A stretch of 54,708 nt of DNA. Source: Chromatiales bacterium (GTDB lineage: Bacteria > Pseudomonadota > Gammaproteobacteria > Thiohalomonadales > Thiohalomonadaceae). Of the stretch, positions 15,844 through 22,930 are shown in pieces. Both the position numbers and the translations under genes were made by a program. The notes under the pieces are model-generated. The model worked only from the letters and a program-made list of their open reading frames with translations, had not been told where the DNA came from and ran no database searches. Every line of letters begins with the position of its first letter. The stretch's first letter is position 1. The stretch covers positions 1 to 54,708 of the forward strand of contig JAOUQQ010000006.1 of the NCBI GenBank assembly GCA_029879245.1, written 5' to 3'.

Positions 15844-16704
15844 TTAACGGCGTCTGCCAGGTCTGAAATAGTGCGTGTTTTCGTAATAGCTCTCGTTACT
15901 ATTTGTACTATCCCATCCAGGCATGCCGAGAATGGGAAAGGGTTGCAAGTCTTGAGGAGACCTATAGCTACTACCGGCGATGAAAATCGCTGCAAGGCGT
16001 TTATCGACATAAGCCAGACGTTCTGCTTGTGACAGTCTGAAATAGTCCTCTGCAACGTGGAGAAGAATGGTGTTGGCGGTCATCCCAGTATAGGGGGCAA
16101 GCGCCTTTTCATACATGGCGTGACCGAAGGTGATACATTCAAAATGTTCGGCAAGCTCATCACGTCGTTGCCAGAATAGCACCTTCCACCTGAAGTCACG
16201 CACCAGTTGCAGTAACGAATTGTCAGATGAGAGGAGTACCGCCCCTCCCTCATCGAACAGTGAGAGCATATTCTCCAAAGGGGTACGCCGGCCGATATCG
16301 CCACCATTCTCCAGGCGCATTCGAGCCTGTGGTATGTGTATAGCGTTTATCGCTGCTTTAGCATGGGGAAAAATGAGCCAGGTTTGATACTGAAAAAAGT
16401 CGTGCCAGTTTTCGCTACGGGTCTGGAGTTCACCACTAAAGTAGATGCGCGGAGCGTAGTGATCCTCGAAGTGCTCTGGTCTCTCATCCTGTGCGACTAT
16501 CTTTAACACCTTGCCGCTGAGCAGCCGAATCGGCTGCTCCAGCTGCTCCAGCACTCGCTGTAAATCGCTCAGCTCAGGCCACTGTGTAAAGTCGCGGAAG
16601 CGTTCGGCCTGTGGCCCTATGGGAGAAAATAGTGGTGAGGCATCAGGAAAGTCACCGTGCCAAGGAACCATGGCATCAATTCGTGTATTGGTCTTGGTAC
16701 CCAT
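15844..16704 (-). CDS. DUF3025 family protein
   Basis: A 286-residue protein of the DUF3025 family: YAPRIYFSGELQTRSENWHD followed by FFQYQTWLIFPHAKAAINAIH near residues 85-125 is the family core, with the middle-region FGHAMYEKAL. Members are soluble proteins of unknown function in gamma- and betaproteobacteria. ATG 16704 follows GGGGGCTAACTAG. It may be alone or share a transcript with the small protein gene upstream (16829-17089). Confidence 0.7.
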   Translation of the reverse strand: MGTKTNTRIDAMVPWHGDFPDASPLFSPIGPQAERFRDFTQWPELSDLQRVLEQLEQPIRLLSGKVLKIVAQDERPEHFEDHYAPRIYFSGELQTRSENWHDFFQYQTWLIFPHAKAAINAIHIPQARMRLENGGDIGRRTPLENMLSLFDEGGAVLLSSDNSLLQLVRDFRWKVLFWQRRDELAEHFECITFGHAMYEKALAPYTGMTANTILLHVAEDYFRLSQAERLAYVDKRLAAIFIAGSSYRSPQDLQPFPILGMPGWDSTNSNESYYENTHYFRPGRRR

Positions 16705-16828
16705 CTAGTTAGCCCCCTCTTCTGTTAGAAGGATCTCATAAATGCACCGGCTATGAATAGTCATTATCTAGTTCAGTAGATGGTTGCAGGAGGAGAGTGA
16801 CCGAGAGTACGGTGATTGAGAGTTTCAA

Positions 16829-17089
16829 TCAGTCATATCGCTTGAGGTGTTCAGCGGTCTCTTCGAAGAGGATGGCAATCTGATCGGTCATCTGCTCTCG
16901 TATAAGCTTGTTGAACCTTTCCAGCATGGTGGAGAGGTCATGGTCTTTGAGTTGAACCAGGCTATGGCGCTTAAGGGCGATTATTGCGTCATCAAATTCG
17001 ATGCCTGTGCCCGGCCCTGGTGTTTGCAAAAAGCTTCTACCGGTTTGCAAAAAAATAGTGATGGGATTTTGTGGGTTGAGTAATGACAC
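16829..17089 (-). CDS. Small hypothetical protein, 86 residues
   Basis: A GTG start at 17089 is preceded by TTGGAGGGTCTCTC, a good ribosome binding site, giving 86 residues. After a short N-terminal stretch the protein is mainly helical (ALKRHSLVQLKDHDLSTMLE, then LFEETAEHLKRYD). No known domain. The GTG start and the lack of a recognisable family leave some doubt. Confidence 0.45.
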   Translation of the reverse strand: MSLLNPQNPITIFLQTGRSFLQTPGPGTGIEFDDAIIALKRHSLVQLKDHDLSTMLERFNKLIREQMTDQIAILFEETAEHLKRYD

Positions 17090-17274
17090 GAGAGACCCTC
17101 CAACATAAAAACGAGTGGACGGATGCCAATTTTATCCATGACGTAAATGATTTCAAGAGGATGGGTAGTCTGGTACAGGGTGTACCAGGTGGCGAAATTG
17201 ATGTTTTCAGCAGTGGAAGCCGAGCCGTAGCACATCTCTTAAACAGTGAGACTCTATTTTTGTAACGAAGAGTA

Positions 17275-17295
17275 CGGGGTGTGTGATACACCCCG
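17275..17295 (-). terminator. Hairpin after trpB, possible terminator
   Basis: An 8-bp perfect stem CGGGGTGT/ACACCCCG with a 5-base loop lies 11 bases beyond the trpB stop. No U-rich tail follows on the minus strand, so it may instead stabilise the mRNA 3' end. Confidence 0.4.
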
Positions 17296-17306
17296 CGCTG
17301 TTATCG

Positions 17307-18656
17307 TTACACCTTCGGCAGATTGTGCAGTGCCGCGTCAATGGCCTCCTGCGGATAGTCGTAATCCTCCAGCTCACCACTGAAGTACTTGTCGTAGGAG
17401 GCCATGTCGAAGTGGCCGTGGCCAGAGAGGTTAAAGAAGATGGTCTTGCTCTCACCGCTTGCCTTGCACTTGAGCGCCTCGTCGATCGCCGCTTTGATCG
17501 CATGGTTCGACTCGGGCGCTGGGATGATCCCCTCACTCTGGGCAAACTGTACCCCTGCCTCAAAGGTGCCGACCTGGGGCACCGCAACGGCCTCAATCAG
17601 CCCTTCGTGATAGAGCTGCGAGACCAGCGCCGAGTCGCCGTGATAGCGCAGGCCGCCGGCGTGGATGCCGGGGGGTACGAAGTCGTGGCCCAGGGTGTAC
17701 ATCTTCAGCAGTGGGGTCATGCCGATGCTGTCACCAAAGTCGTAGGCGTAGTGGCCGCGGGTGAGAGTTGGGCAGGAGGTGGGCTCTACCGCCACCAGCC
17801 GCACCTCCTTACCGGCCGCCTTATCGGCGAGGAAGGGGAAGGCGACGCCGCCGAAGTTGGAGCCGCCACCACAGGGGGCGAGGATCACGTCGGGATAGTC
17901 TCCCACCTTCTCAAACTGCTTCTTCGCCTCAAGGCCGATCACCGTCTGGTGCAGAAGCACGTGGTTGAGCACCGAGCCGAGGGCGTAGTTGGTGTCGGGG
18001 CTGGAGGCGGCCACTTCAACTGCTTCGGAGATGGCGATGCCCAGAGAACCGGGAGAGTCCGGGTCTTTCTCCAGTATGGAGCGACCCGCCTGGGTGGTAT
18101 CGCTGGGACTGGCAATGACATTGGCCCCCCAGGTGTGCATCATAGAGCGACGGAACGGCTTCTGGTGATAACTCACCTTCACCATGTAGACCAACACCTC
18201 AATACCGAACATCTTACCGACCAGCGACAGCGATGAACCCCACTGGCCTGCACCGGTCTCGGTACTGAGCTTTTTGATCCCTGCCTGCTTGTTGTAATAG
18301 GCCTGGGCCACGGCGGTATTGGGCTTGTGAGAACCGGCAGGGCTGACACCCTCGTACTTGTAGTAGATCTTGGCCGGCGTACCGAGGGCGGCCTCCAGGC
18401 GATGGGCACGATATAGCGGGGAGGGACGCCACAACTGGTAGATTTCGCGCACCGCTTCGGGGATCTCAATCCAGCGCTCGGTGCTCACCTCCTGCATGAT
18501 CAGGGATTCAGGAAAAATGGCGGCCAGGGCGTCGGGGGTAACCGGGTTGCCGTCAGGGCCAAGCACCGCCTCAGGCGGGTTGGGCATATCGGCTACGACG
18601 TTATACCAGTGAGTGGGGATCTCGGATTCATCTAGCAGGATCTTGGTCTGATTCAT
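17307..18656 (-). CDS. trpB: Tryptophan synthase beta chain, TrpB2 type
   Basis: A 449-residue PLP enzyme of fold type II, condensing indole with serine to form tryptophan. The PLP lysine is in [12 protein letters not shown] (Lys111), and the glycine-rich phosphate loop is CGGGSNFGG. Length and the Arg-rich [12 protein letters not shown] start match the TrpB2 subfamily, which often works without TrpA. No trpA lies nearby, so it may scavenge indole or serve as a second beta chain. ATG 18656 follows AAGGAGAGAGCGCCCA. Monocistronic, with a palindrome upstream that could be an operator. Confidence 0.85.
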   Translation of the reverse strand: MNQTKILLDESEIPTHWYNVVADMPNPPEAVLGPDGNPVTPDALAAIFPESLIMQEVSTERWIEIPEAVREIYQLWRPSPLYRAHRLEAALGTPAKIYYKYEGVSPAGSHKPNTAVAQAYYNKQAGIKKLSTETGAGQWGSSLSLVGKMFGIEVLVYMVKVSYHQKPFRRSMMHTWGANVIASPSDTTQAGRSILEKDPDSPGSLGIAISEAVEVAASSPDTNYALGSVLNHVLLHQTVIGLEAKKQFEKVGDYPDVILAPCGGGSNFGGVAFPFLADKAAGKEVRLVAVEPTSCPTLTRGHYAYDFGDSIGMTPLLKMYTLGHDFVPPGIHAGGLRYHGDSALVSQLYHEGLIEAVAVPQVGTFEAGVQFAQSEGIIPAPESNHAIKAAIDEALKCKASGESKTIFFNLSGHGHFDMASYDKYFSGELEDYDYPQEAIDAALHNLPKV

Positions 18657-18979
18657 TGGGCGCTCTCTCCTTGGGTGTTATTTTCGGGTTATGTGTGACG
18701 AGTTAGCGGTTCAATCTGAGCAGATTGTTATTGCGATGTCAAAGCGTAGCGTGCGGGATCTGAGTGTAGTGATGCATGAATTAATACAGCGGTATCCATG
18801 CAAGCAGTATGAACGATACTTCATGCAAACTGAATGTTGCAGGGAAATAAGAATGTGTATTAAATCACGCCGGTCTCTCACCACTATCGGATAGCACTGT
18901 ATTCTGCAATACGACTCGTTTGATGCCGTGAACTGACAGAAAATATCGATAGTTAATCTTGCCGATGCGAACCTGGTAC
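18657..18979. other. Region upstream of trpB
   Basis: Non-coding, 323 bases. It holds the trpB promoter on the minus strand and a palindrome at 18712-18727. The small plus-strand ORF within it (18691-18894) has no ribosome binding site or family and was not called. Confidence 0.4.
18712..18727. promoter_or_regulatory. Palindrome upstream of trpB, possible operator
   Basis: CAATCTG-AG-CAGATTG, a perfect 7-bp inverted repeat with a 2-base centre, lies 56-71 bases upstream of the trpB start. The regulator, if any, is unknown. Confidence 0.3.
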
Positions 18980-19648
18980 TTACTGTGAAAACTCCAGGCT
19001 GTTAAATATCCTTTCTTTTATCCCACTAAAATCATCAGTCTGTGTACCAGGTGGTACACGCTGCATAACGCTGAGTTTAACCACAAGCTGCGCATCGGTG
19101 GGATGCAGGCACAGTAGATCATCAATGTGGATGGTGTAGGGTATGCCGATACTGGTCACTGTTTCGTCATCTTGTGCGATGTGGGATGTGAGCACGCATT
19201 CCGCTCCGCCTTGTATTATCTGCTCTGCACGGTATTGTCGATTGCTGTAGTGCGGATGAGCATCATCACTGGCCAGCGTGTTTTGTATTTGTTGTAGAAA
19301 GGCGTCGCCATCCCGACTGTAATCCATTCCCTTGTAGATACCGCAGACTATAGCGGAGCTGTGTCTACCGTGTTCACTATCGTAAGGTTTACCGAACAGA
19401 ATCAGTTCACTCTTGCTGTGTGTAACTTTACGCCACCAGTGTCCGTTAGGAGGGGTGAAACTAAAGCCGGTGAGTGAGATGCGTGGTCCAATGCGGTTTA
19501 TCTGTTCGTGCTTGTCGGGGGTGAGGGAGCAGCCCGCCATTATCAGTAGTGATGAGAGAAAAAGGGCACTACGAGTGAGCAGTGTGGAGAGCACTACATC
19601 CCCTATTCCCTGTCTGGCAGTATGATTACTCCTGAAGTAGTGTGACAT
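18980..19648 (-). CDS. Hypothetical lipoprotein
   Basis: An envelope lipoprotein of unknown function. The lipobox is LIMAGC in LFLSSLLIMAGC. The start is uncertain: ATG 19648 gives a long basic leader, whereas GTG 19594 (AGGGG 5 bases upstream) gives a compact signal peptide. The GTG at 19660 also reads through. The body is beta-rich with several Cys. The gene overlaps the end of the 114-residue protein gene by 23 bases with the ATG used, so the two are probably co-transcribed. No enzyme motif seen. Confidence 0.55.
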   Translation of the reverse strand: MSHYFRSNHTARQGIGDVVLSTLLTRSALFLSSLLIMAGCSLTPDKHEQINRIGPRISLTGFSFTPPNGHWWRKVTHSKSELILFGKPYDSEHGRHSSAIVCGIYKGMDYSRDGDAFLQQIQNTLASDDAHPHYSNRQYRAEQIIQGGAECVLTSHIAQDDETVTSIGIPYTIHIDDLLCLHPTDAQLVVKLSVMQRVPPGTQTDDFSGIKERIFNSLEFSQ

Positions 19649-19970
19649 CTGTCTCACCACTCACCCTGTTGATAAGAAACTGTAGATCACAATATTCGGT
19701 CTGCACATCGGTGGGTGTCGGGTCGTCGGCACAGCTGCAACCGGCGATGATGCCACTGTAGAAAACGCCGGCCTTGACTATGATGTTATCCCCCTCCTTC
19801 CTCTCGTCGATCACCATTACCTTGAATGGCTCTGCGCTGACATAGGAGCTCAGGGCGAGGCCCTGCTGCAGCGGGAGCTGCTCTGCGCGGAGTTGCTCAA
19901 CCTCATGTTTGAAGGTATCGCGAAACGGTTGGCTGCCCCACTGGGAGGCAGACTGTACTAATTTGATCAT
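19626..19970 (-). CDS. Hypothetical protein, 114 residues
   Basis: A soluble 114-residue protein. Residues 1-45 look helical (ASQWGSQPFRDTFKHEVEQL). Then come mostly beta strands with three Cys: GCSCADDPTPTDVQTEYCDL near residues 80-100, perhaps a Cys cluster. No signal peptide. It is divergent from glnK and overlaps the lipoprotein gene. I do not recognise a family. Confidence 0.6.
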   Translation of the reverse strand: MIKLVQSASQWGSQPFRDTFKHEVEQLRAEQLPLQQGLALSSYVSAEPFKVMVIDERKEGDNIIVKAGVFYSGIIAGCSCADDPTPTDVQTEYCDLQFLINRVSGETDVTLLQE

Positions 19971-20050
19971 GGTTTGGTACTGCCCGGTTGGTAGCTGTTC
20001 AGTTGGAGCAGTCTAGCAAATATCGTCCTCCGACACATGACGCCGGCGTA

Positions 20051-20067
20051 TGCACCATATTGGTACA
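20051..20067 (+). promoter_or_regulatory. NtrC enhancer site 1
   Basis: TGCACCATATTGGTACA matches the NtrC consensus TGCACCA-N3-TGGTGCA at 16 of 17 positions, counting the spacer. It is centred about 115 bases before the likely start site of glnK. Confidence 0.8.
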
Positions 20068-20081
20068 CGCCTCGATCATGC

Positions 20082-20098
20082 TGCACCCAATCTGCGCA
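20082..20098 (+). promoter_or_regulatory. Weak NtrC site 2
   Basis: TGCACCCAATCTGCGCA keeps the left half-site and part of the right one. Its centre is 31 bases, three helical turns, from site 1, as in the paired sites of enteric glnA. Confidence 0.5.
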
Positions 20099-20148
20099 AA
20101 TCGGCCCTGGAAAGCTGACTTTTAGGCTGCATTGAGCCCTATTTATTC

Positions 20149-20164
20149 TGGCACGCCTCATGCA
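20149..20164 (+). promoter_or_regulatory. Sigma-54 promoter of glnK-amtB
   Basis: TGGCACGCCTCATGCA has the invariant GG and GC 10 bases apart and matches TGGCACG-N4-TTGCA with one mismatch. It lies 75 bases before glnK. Confidence 0.85.
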
Positions 20165-20190
20165 ATAGCCCCTCCTGAACATCTTTCTAA

Positions 20191-20577
<387 letters not shown>

Positions 20578-20609
20578 CGCGTAACGAGACCCTACGGGAG
20601 GGTAATAAG

Positions 20610-21860
20610 ATGGAAGCAGTGACAGAAGTAAAATATGCGTTGGACACCTTCTACTTTCTGGTGTCGGGCGCACTGGTCATGTGGATGGCGGCAGGTTTCG
20701 CCATGCTTGAGGCGGGGCTGGTACGTTCGAAGAATACCGCTGAGATCCTGACCAAGAACGTGGCGCTCTATGCCATCGCCTGTGTGATGTACATGCTGGT
20801 GGGATACAACATGATGTATCCAGGTGATAGTGCGATCTCAGGCATCTGGCCGGGGATCAGTTTCCTGCTGGGCGGTGATAATACGGTAGAGGCGGTACTG
20901 GCGGGTGGTGAGGACGCCCCCTACTACTCTGGTATGTCTGACTTCTTCTTCCAGGTGGTATTTGTTGCCACTGCGATGTCGATCGTCTCCGGTGCTGTGG
21001 CCGAGCGGATGAAGCTGTGGGCCTTCCTCGCCTTTGCCGTGGTGATGACCGGTTTCATCTACCCGCTTCAGGGTTACTGGAAGTGGGGTGGTGGTTTCCT
21101 TGATGGCCTTGGCTTTCTCGACTTTGCCGGTTCTGGTGTGGTGCACATGACCGGTGCCGCTGCTGCACTGGCTGGTGTGCTGCTGTTGGGTGCACGTAAG
21201 GGCAAGTACGGTCCCAATGGTGAGATTAACGCCATCCCCGGTGCCAACATGCCGCTGGCGACTCTGGGTACCTTTATCCTGTGGATGGGCTGGTTTGGCT
21301 TTAACGGTGGTTCAGAGCTGAAGATTTCTGATGTGGGTGAGGCCAATGCCGTTGCCATGGTCTTTGTTAATACCAACATGGCAGCTGCCGGTGGCGTTAT
21401 TGCCGCCCTGATTACCTCCAAGCTGCTGTTCGGCAAGGCCGACCTGACCATGGCGCTCAATGGTGCCCTCGCCGGTCTGGTAGCGATTACTGCGGAGCCT
21501 CTGGCCGGTAGTGCGCTGGCATCAACACTGATTGGTGCGGTGGGCGGCGTGCTGGTGGTCTTCTCTATCCTTACTCTGGACAAGCTGAAGATCGATGACC
21601 CGGTTGGTGCCATCTCGGTCCACGGTGTGGTCGGTATCTGGGGCCTGCTTGCAGTGGTTATTACCAATCCGGAAGCGACACTGAGTGCACAGCTTATCGG
21701 CATCGCCACCATCTTCGCCTGGGTATTTGGTGCCAGCTTTGTCGTCTGGATGGTGATTAAGGCGGTAATGGGTATTCGCGTCAGCGAAGAGGAGGAGTAC
21801 GAAGGTGTAGACCTGACCGAGTGTGGTCTTGAGGCCTACCCGGAGTTTACCTCCAAGTAA
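20610..21860 (+). CDS. amtB: Ammonium transporter AmtB
   Basis: A 416-residue inner-membrane channel with about 11 TM helices that passes ammonia/ammonium. Family features: FAMLEAGLVRSKN, the pore-region GGFLDGLGFLDFAGSGVVHM (conserved His), and SVHGVVGIWGLL near the end (second pore His). No cleavable signal peptide is obvious. It starts 32 bases after glnK, with GGGAGGGTAATAAG upstream. Co-expressed with glnK under NtrC and sigma-54. A strong terminator follows. Confidence 0.95.
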   Translation: MEAVTEVKYALDTFYFLVSGALVMWMAAGFAMLEAGLVRSKNTAEILTKNVALYAIACVMYMLVGYNMMYPGDSAISGIWPGISFLLGGDNTVEAVLAGGEDAPYYSGMSDFFFQVVFVATAMSIVSGAVAERMKLWAFLAFAVVMTGFIYPLQGYWKWGGGFLDGLGFLDFAGSGVVHMTGAAAALAGVLLLGARKGKYGPNGEINAIPGANMPLATLGTFILWMGWFGFNGGSELKISDVGEANAVAMVFVNTNMAAAGGVIAALITSKLLFGKADLTMALNGALAGLVAITAEPLAGSALASTLIGAVGGVLVVFSILTLDKLKIDDPVGAISVHGVVGIWGLLAVVITNPEATLSAQLIGIATIFAWVFGASFVVWMVIKAVMGIRVSEEEEYEGVDLTECGLEAYPEFTSK

Positions 21861-21887
21861 TTTCATTCCCCCGGGTGCGATCTTTAA

Positions 21888-21912
21888 GGGCGCCAGTTGG
21901 CGCCCTTTTTTT
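21888..21912 (+). terminator. Terminator after amtB
   Basis: Perfect 8-bp stem GGGCGCCA/TGGCGCCC (21888-21905, GT loop) followed by seven T. The T run abuts the stop codon of the converging HAD gene. Confidence 0.9.
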
Positions 21913-22879
21913 ACATATATCCCATCTCCTGCGCAATAGAGGAGAGCATTGCACGCCCCGCCTCCAGATGATTTTGCATACCATGGCGATGGTCAATCCA
22001 CCACTTTGCGTCAGTTTGCTCTTCAAGATAGGTGATCGCACGCTTGATCCCCTGTTGAACGCTGTACCAGTAGTCGGGGTCCTCCCGCTCCGCCTCTTCA
22101 CTTACCTCTTCAACCCACCTGAGTACCCTGTCAACACCACCAAAGGCGCTAAGGCGAATTGTCTCAGCCCAAGCAATCTGTTTGTCACTGCCCTCCAGCG
22201 GCGGCAGGCCGCGCTCACGCGCCTGGTGCTGTGCCTGCAGTGTCTTTTTACGTCGCTCTTCGCGCTGTTCGGTAGCTGCACAGAGTCGACAGACACCCTG
22301 TGAGAGCTGTGTGAGGCGGTCACCCCAGGTGAAGTCATCATCACCATAGAAAGGATAGAGCACAGTGTGATTGCAGGCATGGTTGACCACCTTGAGTTCA
22401 AACTGCTCACGACTCTCACCATTGCCCTGATTGTGACCGATCAGGGTACAGGGGATGTTCTGCTCGGTCGCCCAGCCTGCGACGTCGAGATGGCTGTCCG
22501 ACTCATAGATGCGACGAACAGTGATGCCTGCAAAGTGATTGGCAATCACCCCCGCCTTGTATTCTGCGGAGGGTTTGAAGTTACCCGGGGGGCGCAGGTA
22601 GAGACCGTCATAACCGATCTGCCATTGCTCAAGCCAGGCACGCGTCCTGTCTGACACGGCAGCGCTGCGACCGCTTATCAGGATCACCGCTATACCCTCG
22701 GCGCGCGCCTGATTAAGGCGGTCAATCAGCGGCAGATTAGGCATATCATCACCGCAGGCCATATGAAACTTATCCCAATCACGAACACCCTCATCGTTGT
22801 TGAGGTAGTGCAGTCGGTGTTCGATTAATGAAAGAACGCCATCTAGACCGCAGATAATGATTTCAGTGGATAGCATCAT
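21911..22879 (-). CDS. HAD-family protein lacking the catalytic aspartate
   Basis: ATG 22879 or 22876 opens a 322- or 321-residue protein. A polynucleotide-kinase-3'-phosphatase-like HAD domain covers about residues 1-150: ISGR (motif II), a Lys in SAEYKAG (motif III) and ESDSHLD (motif IV) are present. Motif I, however, reads IIICGLDGVLS, where active HAD enzymes have DxDG, so the nucleophile Asp is Gly. The C-terminal region, from about 220, is helical with CRLC. It is likely a pseudoenzyme or binding protein. It starts 51 bases after the usher stop, so it may be read as the last gene of the pilus operon or stand alone. Confidence 0.6.
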   Translation of the reverse strand: MMLSTEIIICGLDGVLSLIEHRLHYLNNDEGVRDWDKFHMACGDDMPNLPLIDRLNQARAEGIAVILISGRSAAVSDRTRAWLEQWQIGYDGLYLRPPGNFKPSAEYKAGVIANHFAGITVRRIYESDSHLDVAGWATEQNIPCTLIGHNQGNGESREQFELKVVNHACNHTVLYPFYGDDDFTWGDRLTQLSQGVCRLCAATEQREERRKKTLQAQHQARERGLPPLEGSDKQIAWAETIRLSAFGGVDRVLRWVEEVSEEAEREDPDYWYSVQQGIKRAITYLEEQTDAKWWIDHRHGMQNHLEAGRAMLSSIAQEMGYM

Positions 22880-22930
22880 GCTCTGTGAATAAAGGGTAGA
22901 GATAAACCATCGATAATAAATCGAGTCCAA

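Noticed and set aside
17083-17265. 60-codon plus-strand frame
   Set aside because: It has no ribosome binding site or family match and largely covers the leader of the minus-strand 86-residue gene.
17283-18236. Long open frame (317 codons) on the plus strand opposite trpB
   Set aside because: It lies entirely antisense to a well-supported gene, shows no family or ribosome binding site, and reflects GC-rich third positions of trpB.
18691-18894. 67-codon plus-strand frame upstream of trpB
   Set aside because: No ribosome binding site and no family. Better read as regulatory space.
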